This document shows, piece after piece, positions 8,866 to 17,769 of a stretch of 64,000 bases of DNA. A model generated the notes under the pieces. The model was not told the DNA's origin, did no database searches, and saw nothing but the letters and a program-made list of their open reading frames with translations. Within the stretch, counting starts at the first letter, position 1; each line of letters opens with the position of its first letter. Source of the DNA: PLA3 sp964592235 (lineage in GTDB: Bacteria; Planctomycetota; Phycisphaerae; UBA1845; UTPLA1); the NCBI GenBank assembly GCA_964592235.1, contig CAZQCF010000019.1, positions 1 through 64,000 of the forward strand, read 5' to 3'. Position numbers and translations under genes: made by a program.

Positions 8866-10080
8866 GTGAGCACAGGGAATCGAATGAAAACGCTGGGTAT
8901 GTTGGCGGCGGTGGTCGTGGTCGGCGCAGGGAGCTGGTTCGGGTACAGCCGATTGACCCATGGCGACGGGGCCTCCGCCTTTATGACGCGGGAAGTCGAT
9001 CGTGGCGATGTCATACAGACGGTCTCGGCGACGGGTACGATCGAGCCGGTGACCAAGGTCATCGTCGGCTCGGAAGTGAGCGGAAAGATTCACCGCTGGT
9101 ACACCGACTTCAACGCCGTCGTCAAGGAAGGCGATCTGCTTGCCGAGTTGGAAACCGACCGATTTGTGACCGCGGTGCAACAGGCCGAGGCCGATCTCGC
9201 GCTGGCTCGCGCGCGCGAGGCGGAGTCGCTGGTTCGCCACAAGGACGCGGCCCGCGAACGCGCTCGGATCGAAAAGCTGGCCGATGCCCAGAACGCCAGC
9301 GAGAACGAATTGCTCGTGGCGGTCGCGGCGGAGGAAGCGGCCCGCGCGGTCTGGCAGGGCGCACAGGCAAGCGTGAAATCGGCCGAGGCCATTCTCGGCG
9401 CGGTGCAGGTGGACCTCGCGCGGACCAAGATACGCTCGCCGATCGACGGCGTGGTCATCTCGCGCACGATCGACGTGGGGCAGACCGTCGCGGCGTCGTT
9501 GCAGGCGCCGGAGCTGTTCATCATTGCCAACGATCTGAAGCACATGCAGGTCAACGCGAACGTCGCCGAGTCGGACATCGGGCTGATTCAGGAGGGCGGC
9601 CCGGCGATCTTCACCGTCGACGCCTACCCCAAGCGGACGTTCACCGGCAAGATTTCGCAGATTCGCTACAACGCTACGATTGTAGACGGTGTGGTCACCT
9701 ACGTGACCTTAATTGAGGTGTTCAACGATGACCTCGCGCTGCGGCCCGGCATGACGGCGAACGTCACGTTCGAAGTTGCCAAGGCCGCGGGCGCGCTGCG
9801 TGTCCCCAACGCGGCACTGCGATTCGACCCGAACCCACCCGCACCGGGCACCGCCGGCATGGTGCGCGGCAAGATTGGCAAGCCGCGCGTTTACATCCCG
9901 GAAAAGGGCAGCGCCAAGCCCATCGAAGTAGAGACCGGTTTGAGCGACGGCGTCTTCACCGAGGTACGCGGAGACGGCGTCAAGGAGGGCATGCTGGTTA
10001 TCACGGATCGCGCCATGGGCGGCCCCGGCGGAGGCGGCCGACCTGACCCATCCCGTTCTATGCGCCCGCCGCGAGGGTAG
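8866..10080 (+). CDS. HlyD/MacA-type periplasmic adaptor (membrane-fusion protein)
   Basis: An N-terminal membrane anchor (MLAAVVVVGAGSWFGYS) is followed by a biotinyl-lipoyl-like half, IEPVTKVIVGSEVSGKIH, an alpha-helical hairpin with coiled-coil character (residues about 95-170), the second lipoyl half (IRSPIDGVVISRTIDVGQTV) and beta-barrel domains. Such adaptors bridge an inner-membrane transporter to an outer-membrane channel. GTG at 8866 and ATG at 8884 are both possible starts. The stop lies two bases before the ABC ATPase start, so the two are cotranscribed. The MacA homologue normally works with MacB, but only the ATPase half is found here. Confidence 0.88.
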   Translation: MSTGNRMKTLGMLAAVVVVGAGSWFGYSRLTHGDGASAFMTREVDRGDVIQTVSATGTIEPVTKVIVGSEVSGKIHRWYTDFNAVVKEGDLLAELETDRFVTAVQQAEADLALARAREAESLVRHKDAARERARIEKLADAQNASENELLVAVAAEEAARAVWQGAQASVKSAEAILGAVQVDLARTKIRSPIDGVVISRTIDVGQTVAASLQAPELFIIANDLKHMQVNANVAESDIGLIQEGGPAIFTVDAYPKRTFTGKISQIRYNATIVDGVVTYVTLIEVFNDDLALRPGMTANVTFEVAKAAGALRVPNAALRFDPNPPAPGTAGMVRGKIGKPRVYIPEKGSAKPIEVETGLSDGVFTEVRGDGVKEGMLVITDRAMGGPGGGGRPDPSRSMRPPRG

Positions 10081-10082
10081 TC

Positions 10083-10856
10083 ATGCCCGACCCGATTTCA
10101 TCGCATGGCCCCGGCGGCGATGCGCTGATTCACACACATGACGTGCATAAGACGTACTACGTCGGCGACATTGCCGTGCCGGCGGTGCGCGGCGTCAGCG
10201 TCGATGTGCCGCGCCATCAGTTCCTCGCCATCATGGGCCCCAGCGGCTCGGGCAAGTCCACCTTCATGCACCTGCTCGGCTGCCTCGATCGGCCCGATCG
10301 CGGCTTGTACATGCTCGACGGCGTGGACATCGCAGACCTGTCCAAACGCGAATTGGCATCATTGCGAAATCGCAAGATCGGCTTCGTGTTTCAAAGCTTC
10401 AATCTGCTCTCGCGCACGACCGTACTGGATAACGTCGCCTTGCCACTGACCTATCAGGGCGTCTCTCGACGAGAACGCCGCCGACTCGCCGCCGAAATGC
10501 TCGACCGCGTCGGGCTGGCCGACCGCTCCCACCATCACACCAATCAGCTTTCCGGCGGACAGCAGCAGCGCGTAGCCGTGGCCCGGGCGCTGGTCACGCG
10601 CCCCGTCCTGCTCCTCGCAGACGAGCCGACCGGCAACCTCGACAGTCGCACGAGCGTCGAAATTATGGCACTCATGCAGGAACTGAACCGCGACACGGGC
10701 CTGACCATCGCCGTCGTCACACACGAAATGGACATCGCCGCGCACGCCCAGCGCGTGGTCACCTTCCGCGACGGCGTGATTCACGGCGATGTTGTCATGC
10801 AGGAAGTGCGCGACGCGATTGCCGAGCATCGCGCAATGGCGGCCTCCCGAGCCTGA
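10083..10856 (+). CDS. MacB/LolD-type ABC transporter ATP-binding protein
   Basis: A 257-residue nucleotide-binding subunit with Walker A GPSGSGKST, Q-loop FVFQSFNLL, ABC signature LSGGQQQRVAVARAL, Walker B LLLADEPTGNLD and the switch histidine in VVTHEMD. The FQSFNLLSRTTVLDNVALPL segment is typical of the MacB/LolD/FtsE-like group that drives mechanotransmission transporters. It directly follows the adaptor gene, but the next gene is on the opposite strand, so the expected FtsX-like permease is missing and must be encoded elsewhere if the system works. Confidence 0.92.
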   Translation: MPDPISSHGPGGDALIHTHDVHKTYYVGDIAVPAVRGVSVDVPRHQFLAIMGPSGSGKSTFMHLLGCLDRPDRGLYMLDGVDIADLSKRELASLRNRKIGFVFQSFNLLSRTTVLDNVALPLTYQGVSRRERRRLAAEMLDRVGLADRSHHHTNQLSGGQQQRVAVARALVTRPVLLLADEPTGNLDSRTSVEIMALMQELNRDTGLTIAVVTHEMDIAAHAQRVVTFRDGVIHGDVVMQEVRDAIAEHRAMAASRA

Positions 10857-10877
10857 CCAGCGCAAGAGATCAATCCG

Positions 10878-11813
10878 CTATTCGTCCTCTTCGTCGTCGT
10901 CATCGTCAGCGGGCTTCTTCGGCTGCGGCTTGGGCTTGGCCTTCGCCGCGTCGGCCTTGTCGTCGTCTTCATCTTCATCATCCGCCGGCTTTTTCTTCGC
11001 GTTCGCCTTGCCTGCGGCCGCTTCCTCCGCGTCGCCCTTGATCTCGCCGCGCTTTGCCCGCTCGGTCGCCTTGATGACATCCGCCGTGGGGAGAATCAAG
11101 CCCGAACCGATGTCCCGCCCCAGCCCGGCAAACGCCCCGAAATTGCTTTCCAGTTCCTCCGCATCCGGCAATTGCAGCACGACAAACCCGACCACTTCGC
11201 CCTGCGCCGTGAACGCCGGCAGACCCGGCTCGAGTGATGCCCCGCCGCCCGGCACGATCAACTCGCGCGGCTTGGTTGTCTTGCCCGCAACGCGAAACTG
11301 CCCGACCGTCACGGCGCGATCAAAGTACTTGCCCATACGACGGAGAAACACGAGCGAATCACCCACTTGCGGCTTACCCGACTTAGCGAGGTCCATGTAT
11401 TCCAGCTTCTTCTTCGATGGCTCCTTGAGCTTCACCCACGCGAGGTCCAGTTCCGTGTCCCGCGCCATCACCGTCGCGGGCAGACCCTCCGTGTCGTCGC
11501 CGATCAATACCTTCAAGTCCGTCGGCCGCGCATTGCCGAACTGTCGCATAAATCGCGGCGTGCCCAACTGGCTGCTCGAGGCAAGCACCAGGCCGTCCGG
11601 CTCGATCATGACACCGGTCGCTTCGGTCTCATTCTCGCGATCACCGAATTGGCCCTCCATCTTCAAGACGAACTTGATCGTGACGAAGGGCGCCGCGAAC
11701 TTCGACGCCGCATCCCGCAGCATCGCGCCGTCGTCCGCTCGCACGCCGCCCGCCGTCATGGCCGACCACGCCAGGGCAAACACCACAGCGGAAAACCCAG
11801 ATCGATTTCGCAT
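10878..11813 (-). CDS. Trypsin-fold pseudoprotease with acidic tail
   Basis: A signal peptide (AVVFALAWSAMTAGGVRA) leads into a fold resembling the HtrA protease domain of the gene just upstream. By aligning the two, the catalytic histidine position is serine (DGLVLASSSQ against DGHIITNQHV) and the nucleophile serine position is proline (LEPGLPAF against NSGGPL), while the aspartate (ELDLAWVKL) is kept. It therefore should not cleave peptides. The last 60 residues are Lys/Ala/Pro plus Asp/Glu-rich (DDEDEDDDK, DDDDEEDE) and likely disordered. The gene starts two bases after the HtrA stop, so the pair is one operon; a regulatory or substrate-binding role beside HtrA is inference. Confidence 0.75.
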   Translation of the reverse strand: MRNRSGFSAVVFALAWSAMTAGGVRADDGAMLRDAASKFAAPFVTIKFVLKMEGQFGDRENETEATGVMIEPDGLVLASSSQLGTPRFMRQFGNARPTDLKVLIGDDTEGLPATVMARDTELDLAWVKLKEPSKKKLEYMDLAKSGKPQVGDSLVFLRRMGKYFDRAVTVGQFRVAGKTTKPRELIVPGGGASLEPGLPAFTAQGEVVGFVVLQLPDAEELESNFGAFAGLGRDIGSGLILPTADVIKATERAKRGEIKGDAEEAAAGKANAKKKPADDEDEDDDKADAAKAKPKPQPKKPADDDDDEEDE

Positions 11814-11815
11814 GA

Positions 11816-13981
11816 TTACTCCTCATCCGACGGTTGCGTTGTGCCCGTTGCACCAACCCCGCCGGCGGGTTGACTGCTGGCCTCTTCGTCGCCTTCCTTC
11901 AAGACCGGCTTCCACTCCGGTTCGATGTATAAGAACCGCGTCTGAACGCCGCGCAACACGACCATCACCACGCGCTTCGGCTGCGCCCTGGTGACGTCAT
12001 CCATCACGCGGCGAAAACTCTTCAGCCCCTTGATGTCCTGCCCCGCGATACGCTGAATCAAATCGTCCGACTCGAGGCCGCCCAGACCGGCCCAGCCGGC
12101 GGACTCGACCTGTGTCACGATGACGCCCTTTGTGGTCTCATCCCAGCGATTCTCGTCGCGGTCGAAGAACGTCACTTCGCGCACCGAGAACTCAAAATCA
12201 CGATTACGCTCCTTGCGTGCCTCGTCCTGCGTGGGCCGGGTGCGCTCCAGCGTGACGGGAACCGTCATGACCTGACCATCGCGCAGCACCGACAGGTCCA
12301 CATTCTGGTCAATCGTCAGCCGGCGCACCTGCCGCGCGAACAAGCCCGCGTCCTGCATGCCGCGCGGTCTCACGCGCGTGTCCCCCACCTTCAGGATGAT
12401 GTCACCCACGCGCAAGCTTGACTCCGCGGCAGCGGTCTTCGGATAAATACGCGTGATCCGAAAACCCGTTCCCTCGGGCTGTCCCAGCTTATTCGCCAGC
12501 TTGTCCAGCACCGGCTGCGTCGCCACGCCGATCCATGCCTTGGGCACTTCGCGCGGCGGGTCTTCGTCGTCTTCCGGCTTCGGCTTGATGAGCGTGAGCT
12601 GCCTCTTTCCTTCGCGATCAAACTCCACGAGCAGATACTCCGGCAGCGGCTCGGTCTTCATGATCAACTTGTAGGCATCCACCAGCGCCGCAAGCGACTC
12701 GATCGGCTTGTCATCAATTCGCAGGATGACATCGCCATAGGTGATCGACGGCTCGGCCAGCGCCGCCGGTCCGCCCGAGCGTACGCTGCTGACGAACGCG
12801 CCGCGGGTGGTCTCGAACTTGCGATCGCGCGCCAGCTTCTCGGTGATCTCCCGGACCGTCAGCCCCCAAGACCGAAGCGCCGCCTCGTCGCCCCGGTCTT
12901 TTTGCAATTTCTCGGTCACGATCACTGCCTCGCTCACCGCCCCGCCGCGCTCGTACGAGACGCGCAGTTCCGAGCCGATCGGCAGGTCCGCCAGACGCTT
13001 CATGAGCGGCGGTATCTCCTCGGCGAATCGAACCGTCACCGCGTCGCCGTTGAGCCGCAGCATGACGTCGCCCGCCTGCACGCCCGCTTTGTCCGCCGGG
13101 CCGCCCTTGACGATGGAATTGACCAGCACGCCCTTCTCCAGGCCCGTTTTCTCAATCGACTTGAAGCTGACGCCGATCCAGCTGCGCGCGACTTCGCCAG
13201 CCTCGATCAGTTGCCTCGTCACGTTTTCCGCTAAGTTGCTCGGAATCGCAAAGCCGATCGAATTACCGCCCAGTTCGTTGATGCCGATGATCTCGCCCTT
13301 GAGGTTCACCAGCGGACCGCCGCTGTTGCCGGGGTGAATCAACGCGTCGTGCTGGATCCAGCGGGTGAACAGACCCGTCCGCTGACCGTCCTCCAATTCC
13401 ATTTCGCTTTCATCGTTCCCGGTGAAGACGCGCTCGGTGTTCGAGACGATCCCCAGCGTGACCGAGCGCGACAGCGCCAGCGGCGAACCCATCGCCATCA
13501 CGTGATCGCCGACTTCGATCTCGTCCGAATTGCCGAAGCTCGCCGTCGGCAGCGGCGTGCCCGGACTCTTTAATTTAGACAAATCGAGTTTTATCACCGC
13601 TAGGTCCGTCAGCGGGTCTTCTCCGACCAGCGTCGCGGGTATCTCCTGCTTGTCGGCCAGCGTGCAGCGAAAGCGCTTGCCCTGGCTCGTGACATGCTGA
13701 TTGGTGATGATGTGCCCGTCAGGCGAGATGATCGTGCCGCTGCCGACCGACCGCCCCTTCTGCTCTTTGCCGTCCCAGTAGTTCACCGTGACGACGTGGA
13801 TGTTCACCAGCGCGGGGAACACCTTGTCACGCGCGGTCTGGATCGTCTTCTTCATGTCTTCACGGAATCGAGCCGCGCGGTCGACGTCCCCCGGTCCATC
13901 CTCCGCGTGCGTCCAGGCCCCCCCAATCAACACGGACGCGACCATCCAGCCAGTCACCCATAAACGACCTGAAAACGCCAT
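11816..13981 (-). CDS. htrA: HtrA/DegP serine protease with four PDZ domains
   Basis: Periplasmic quality-control protease. The chosen ATG at 13981 has AAGGGA about eight bases upstream and gives a proper signal peptide; the open frame continues to 14050. Numbered from this start, the catalytic triad is His96 (IITNQHV), Asp126 (DPLTDLAVIKL) and Ser220 (HPGNSGGPL). Four PDZ-like segments follow: about 275-365 (SWIGVSF...GPADKAGVQAGDV), 395-460, 500-565 (AWIGVAT...LRVGDIILKVG) and 620-690. DegP normally has two PDZ domains, so 721 residues with four is long for the family. It is followed two bases on by an inactive paralogue. Confidence 0.92.
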   Translation of the reverse strand: MAFSGRLWVTGWMVASVLIGGAWTHAEDGPGDVDRAARFREDMKKTIQTARDKVFPALVNIHVVTVNYWDGKEQKGRSVGSGTIISPDGHIITNQHVTSQGKRFRCTLADKQEIPATLVGEDPLTDLAVIKLDLSKLKSPGTPLPTASFGNSDEIEVGDHVMAMGSPLALSRSVTLGIVSNTERVFTGNDESEMELEDGQRTGLFTRWIQHDALIHPGNSGGPLVNLKGEIIGINELGGNSIGFAIPSNLAENVTRQLIEAGEVARSWIGVSFKSIEKTGLEKGVLVNSIVKGGPADKAGVQAGDVMLRLNGDAVTVRFAEEIPPLMKRLADLPIGSELRVSYERGGAVSEAVIVTEKLQKDRGDEAALRSWGLTVREITEKLARDRKFETTRGAFVSSVRSGGPAALAEPSITYGDVILRIDDKPIESLAALVDAYKLIMKTEPLPEYLLVEFDREGKRQLTLIKPKPEDDEDPPREVPKAWIGVATQPVLDKLANKLGQPEGTGFRITRIYPKTAAAESSLRVGDIILKVGDTRVRPRGMQDAGLFARQVRRLTIDQNVDLSVLRDGQVMTVPVTLERTRPTQDEARKERNRDFEFSVREVTFFDRDENRWDETTKGVIVTQVESAGWAGLGGLESDDLIQRIAGQDIKGLKSFRRVMDDVTRAQPKRVVMVVLRGVQTRFLYIEPEWKPVLKEGDEEASSQPAGGVGATGTTQPSDEE

Positions 13982-14126
13982 CGCGATTCCCTTTCGCAGA
14001 TTTGCTCGAAGGGCCAGCCCCGGCGGCCCGCCCCCCGGGAAAGCAATCAAGCGGTAGTCTGATTGAATTCTACGACCCGAGCAAGCCGACGAGGCGTTGT
14101 CTCACGTCACCATGCCACGAGGCGGG

Positions 14127-14849
14127 TTACGCGCGCTGTTGCACCGCGCCGTCGGCAAACCCCGATTCGCCAACCAATGGGACAAACACAACGGGAAGCA
14201 GCGGCGTCTCCACGTAACGGTTTGGCCACTTGTCTATGGCCACAAGGTATTGCCGGTCCACCGAACCGATCGGAAGCACCATGCGACCGCCAACGGCCAG
14301 TTGTTCAACCAAGGGCAAGACTACCGCCGGGGCGGCGGCCGTCACCAGGATGCGATCAAACGGCGCCTGCTCCGGCCAGCCCAGCGTTCCGTCGCCCACG
14401 CGCATCCAGACATTGCGCACGTTCAGCTCCGTCAGTCGATTCTTGGCATGGTGCGACAGTGCAGCCAGACGCTCGATGGTGAACACTTCGGCGGCCAACC
14501 GCGCGAGAACAGCCGTCTGGTACCCCGTACCGGTCCCGACCTCGAGCACGCGATGATTCACTGCCAATCCAAGACACTCGGTCATGTAGGCCACGATGTA
14601 TGGCTGCGAAATGGTCTGGCCCGCCTCGGCGGGCAGAGCGCGGTCTTCGTAGGCCCGTTCGATCAACTGCGGCGGAACAAAGGCCTCGCGCGGAATCACG
14701 CGCATCGCATCCAGCACGCGCGGATCGCCAATGCCGCGCGCGACGAGCTGGTCAGCGATCATCCTGTCCGCCTGGCGATCTGACAGCGATTCGTTCCCGG
14801 GGGTGTGCGTCGCAATGCTTCCAGTCGGTTGCTGCGTGTTCCGCGGCAT
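14127..14849 (-). CDS. pcm: Protein-L-isoaspartate O-methyltransferase
   Basis: Repairs isoaspartyl residues in aged proteins by methylating them with S-adenosylmethionine. The SAM-binding loop is VLEVGTGTGYQTAVLA, and the family signatures VIPREAFVP, ALPAEAGQTISQPYIVAYM and RILVTAAAP are all present. The 240-residue length is slightly more than usual, with a short polar N-terminal extension. It lies beside the HtrA unit, which fits a protein-damage theme, but the 146-base gap suggests a separate promoter. Confidence 0.93.
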   Translation of the reverse strand: MPRNTQQPTGSIATHTPGNESLSDRQADRMIADQLVARGIGDPRVLDAMRVIPREAFVPPQLIERAYEDRALPAEAGQTISQPYIVAYMTECLGLAVNHRVLEVGTGTGYQTAVLARLAAEVFTIERLAALSHHAKNRLTELNVRNVWMRVGDGTLGWPEQAPFDRILVTAAAPAVVLPLVEQLAVGGRMVLPIGSVDRQYLVAIDKWPNRYVETPLLPVVFVPLVGESGFADGAVQQRA

Positions 14850-15098
14850 GGCGGCGATCGCCCCGATTAACTCACCCGGCCCTTGCCACGGAGTATAGTG
14901 TCTGCACGGCCTGTGTTCATGCCCGTGTCAGGTTCGTAATTCCTTTGCAACGATTGAATTATGAATTGCGCGGCCTTTGCGTGAACTGTACCGCCCGGCG
15001 ACCGATAGAATAGGTAATAACGGGGCTGTTTGCGGACCGGAGCGGAGGACCTCGAACCTCTCGAGCTGCGCAACCGTTTAAGTGGAAAAGGCAGTAGG

Positions 15099-15800
15099 AT
15101 GACGATCGCATCGCCTGCCGCGGGCCAGAACATAGGGCAAGATTGCGTGCTTCAATCATCGATTCATCGCAACGCGCGACGGACCCTTTCGCTGGGCTTG
15201 TTGTTGCTGGCTGCAGGTTGCGAAGACGGCGTACTCCCGCTTAGTCGATCCGAGATGAAACCGGCCGCGACGGCTGCGCGGGCGCTCTTCCCGGATTCCT
15301 GCGTGGATCCGCCCGATGCCGTACGGCTGGCCACGGCCATGCTCGACGCGATCAATCGCGAGCGCACGAAGCGCGAGATTGCCCCCTTGAAACCTTCGAA
15401 TGACTTGGATCAAGTCGCTGAATTCTACGCCTGCCGCCTGATTGAAGGCGCGTTCTTCAGTCATCGCGACCCGTTTGAAGGCTCAACGCTGGATGTCCGC
15501 GCCGCCAATTTCGGCTACGCCTTCTGGAAAATCGGCGAGAACCTGGCGGCTGGCCAGCCGACGGTCGAGGCCGCCATGGCGGAGCTGATGGCGTCCCCCC
15601 GCCATCGAGCAAACATCCTCGACCCTGCGTACACGGAAATTGGCATCGCCGTCAAAGTCGGCGGCGATCTGGGTATTTACTGGGTGCAGGAGTTTGGCCG
15701 CCCCGCTTCCGAGTCGCCCGATTCCGCGCCGACCTCCGAGGAGTCTGCACACTCCGCCACTCTCCCAACCACGGCACCGACATCAAAGCCTGGCGCGTGA
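15099..15800 (+). CDS. CAP-domain (SCP/YkwD-like) lipoprotein
   Basis: From the ATG at 15099 the protein has a basic region, a hydrophobic run LSLGLLLLAAGC with a good lipobox (Cys41), then a CAP domain. CAP hallmarks visible are AMLDAINRERTKREIAPL, FSHRDPFEG, the IGENLAAG motif and ASPRHRANILDPAYTEIGIAV ending in YWVQEFG. Such secreted domains occur in many bacteria with cell-wall, adhesion or unknown roles. The tail after residue 205 is Ser/Thr/Pro-rich and probably disordered. The open frame extends to 15030, but that start would spoil the signal. No neighbour explains its function. Confidence 0.85.
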   Translation: MTIASPAAGQNIGQDCVLQSSIHRNARRTLSLGLLLLAAGCEDGVLPLSRSEMKPAATAARALFPDSCVDPPDAVRLATAMLDAINRERTKREIAPLKPSNDLDQVAEFYACRLIEGAFFSHRDPFEGSTLDVRAANFGYAFWKIGENLAAGQPTVEAAMAELMASPRHRANILDPAYTEIGIAVKVGGDLGIYWVQEFGRPASESPDSAPTSEESAHSATLPTTAPTSKPGA

Positions 15801-15837
15801 TCGGCGAACGGTCCGAGCAGGGCCTCTGCAACCCGAA

Positions 15838-15987
15838 TCAGAGGTTGCAGCCAAAGATCGACCCGATCACGTCGCTGACGACCGGTGTCGGCCCGAATCC
15901 AATGATCTGCATGAAGAAGTAAAACACATCGAGGGTTAGTTGGAGCAGGCCTGCGAAAAAGTTGATCGGGGCACAGACGATACCCAT
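15838..15987 (-). CDS. Small hydrophobic membrane peptide, 49 aa
   Basis: A short frame found by reading the gap. ATG at 15985-15987 is preceded by AAAGGA about ten bases upstream and the stop is TGA at 15838-15840. The peptide has one long hydrophobic segment (INFFAGLLQLTLDVFYFFMQ) and ends FGCNL. Size, ribosome site and composition suggest a real single-span membrane peptide of unknown role. It is convergent with the CAP-domain gene. It has no sequence match to the second small membrane peptide in this window at 37.6 kb. Confidence 0.5.
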   Translation of the reverse strand: MGIVCAPINFFAGLLQLTLDVFYFFMQIIGFGPTPVVSDVIGSIFGCNL

Positions 15988-16101
15988 TGTCGCGTCGTCC
16001 TTTCGTGATCGCTGTCACCTAACTCGCTGGAATCGATGGAGTTAGCGATCGGTCACATCCTTTGTATCGGCTGCCCGAAGCAGCGTGATTAGTCAGGCGT
16101 T

Positions 16102-16132
16102 TTGAAACGAATTGAGCTTCCGGCGGTATAAA
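16102..16132 (+). promoter_or_regulatory. Possible promoter of the Gly-rich secreted protein
   Basis: TTGAAA at 16102-16107 and TATAAA at 16127-16132 are separated by 19 bases, slightly longer than ideal. The pair lies about 90 bases before the ATG at 16222 in a locally AT-rich stretch. A seven-base inverted repeat (CTAACTC...GAGTTAG, about 16019-16045) lies upstream of it. Confidence 0.35.
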
Positions 16133-16221
16133 ATACCTGTGGGGCGGCTCGCGCTTGGATTCCGCCCAGGCTGACCGACGATAAGAAGGAAGTGCCCTAC
16201 ACGCTTGTGGAGTAACGACTT

Positions 16222-17610
16222 ATGCGTTCCAGACCCGCAATCGCCGCCGTCCTCTTCCTGCTCGCCCCAGTAACGACCTCACTCGGGCAGGAGCTTGCCT
16301 TCGTCACGTCGCAGATTGACGCGCGCCTCGACGCCGCCCGCCAGAGTGCCCGCGACCTCTTTACGAAGCTCCTGACTTATCCACCCGAGACCCAATCTGC
16401 CGCGCTTCAGATCGCTCAATATCCCGAAGTGCTGTCGCAGCTTGCCGCCGCTCCGAATGTCGAAGTCGCCGTTGCATCGGCGCCGCCGGTGCTGCAGGCC
16501 GCGGCGCGCGAAGTCGTGCGGAACCCCGAGCTGCTCAAACAGATGAGCGGTCAGCTGCTCGGCGCCACGCTGCTGGGTCAGGTCTATGCCGACCAGAAAC
16601 CGACCATTGATCAAATCATGACAAGCCTTCATACGCGCCAGGCGGACGAAGCGGCCGAGGCGACGCGCGCGTGGGCCGAGCGGCTTCAACAGAACAGGCT
16701 GGCGTCGCAGCAATACCAGCAAGTCGCTTCGAAGCTCGGGACGCAGGCGGAGCTGATGCGCCCGGGACTGCCGAGTGAACGACTGATCAAGCATGTGCTC
16801 GTCGAAGCGGACACCTGCCCCGACCTGGCGAGCGAGATGATCGATCAATGGGAGCGCGAGCGCAACCCCGCGGAGTTTCGCCAGTCGGTCGATCTCTGGT
16901 TCGCGACGAACCAGGAAGTCTTGCCGGGCGATTTCGTCGGCGATACGAGCGAGCGGGCCAAGCTGCTCGCCGAGCACGCGAAGTTCGTGCGGGCCTATGA
17001 GGCGTTCGTGAAGGAGTCGCCCGCCAACGCGCGCGTCTCGAAGCTGGACTATCTCGAGTCCAATGCGGCCCAGTTTCCGATGTTGACACTCGTCTTGCAA
17101 GACAAGCTGTTCGCCATGGCGGAGATGATGGAAAGCAGCCGGCCGATGGGCAACCCGGTCGCCAAGCGCGGCGGCGGAGGCGGCTCATCCAGTCGATCCG
17201 GCAGCGGCGGCTCACGCATGGGTTCATCGCGCAGCTCCGGCCCGATCAGCACGGCATCGGGCGGAAGCGGCACGGGCTTCATGGGCGGCAGCGCTCGAGG
17301 CGGGCGCAACAATCGCAACAACGGCCGAAACGGCAATCAAGGTTCGGGCTTCGGCCAGTCGGGCGGCGGGTTCGGCAACTCCGGCGGAGGGTTTGGCGGC
17401 GGAGGATTTGGTAACTCCGGCGGGTTCGGCGGCGGAGGGTTTGGCGGATCGGGCGGATTTGGAAATTCCGGCGGCTTTGGCGGAGGCGGCGGCTTCGGCA
17501 ACTCCGGCGGTTTTGGCAACAGCGGTGGCGGCTTCGGCAACAGCGGAAACCGAAACTCGAACAGCCGATTCGGTTCCGGCGGCTCCTCGCGCAATACGTC
17601 AGGCAACTAA
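16222..17610 (+). CDS. Secreted protein with extended Gly-rich (GGFG) tail
   Basis: ATG has GGAG about ten bases upstream and opens a signal peptide (AIAAVLFLLAPVTTSLGQ). Residues 20-300 are helical and Gln/Ala-rich, with repeated amphipathic segments. From about residue 310 the protein becomes Gly/Ser/Arg-rich and then, from about 370 to 455, a near-periodic array of GGFGNSGG and GGGFGGSGG units with scattered Asn. Such tails are flexible or phase-separating in other proteins. I do not recognise the N-terminal family. Because the repeats are nearly identical at DNA level, slippage or assembly collapse could change tail length. Confidence 0.75.
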   Translation: MRSRPAIAAVLFLLAPVTTSLGQELAFVTSQIDARLDAARQSARDLFTKLLTYPPETQSAALQIAQYPEVLSQLAAAPNVEVAVASAPPVLQAAAREVVRNPELLKQMSGQLLGATLLGQVYADQKPTIDQIMTSLHTRQADEAAEATRAWAERLQQNRLASQQYQQVASKLGTQAELMRPGLPSERLIKHVLVEADTCPDLASEMIDQWERERNPAEFRQSVDLWFATNQEVLPGDFVGDTSERAKLLAEHAKFVRAYEAFVKESPANARVSKLDYLESNAAQFPMLTLVLQDKLFAMAEMMESSRPMGNPVAKRGGGGGSSSRSGSGGSRMGSSRSSGPISTASGGSGTGFMGGSARGGRNNRNNGRNGNQGSGFGQSGGGFGNSGGGFGGGGFGNSGGFGGGGFGGSGGFGNSGGFGGGGGFGNSGGFGNSGGGFGNSGNRNSNSRFGSGGSSRNTSGN

Positions 17611-17769
17611 GCGCTGCGTGGCGCCGATCTCTTCACCCCTTCAATCAGCATAGCTGCCAAAAAGCCGCAGCCAAGCCCCCCCTGCTTGCGGGTGCTCCGC
17701 TTGCAGACGCCCCGCTTGGACTTCTAATCATCTAAGCTTCACATCACGAGCTTGGCACGACCCACCCTA

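Noticed and set aside
14850..15098. tRNA or small RNA gene before the CAP-domain gene
   Set aside because: No cloverleaf or T-arm consensus could be formed, and no terminator is present.
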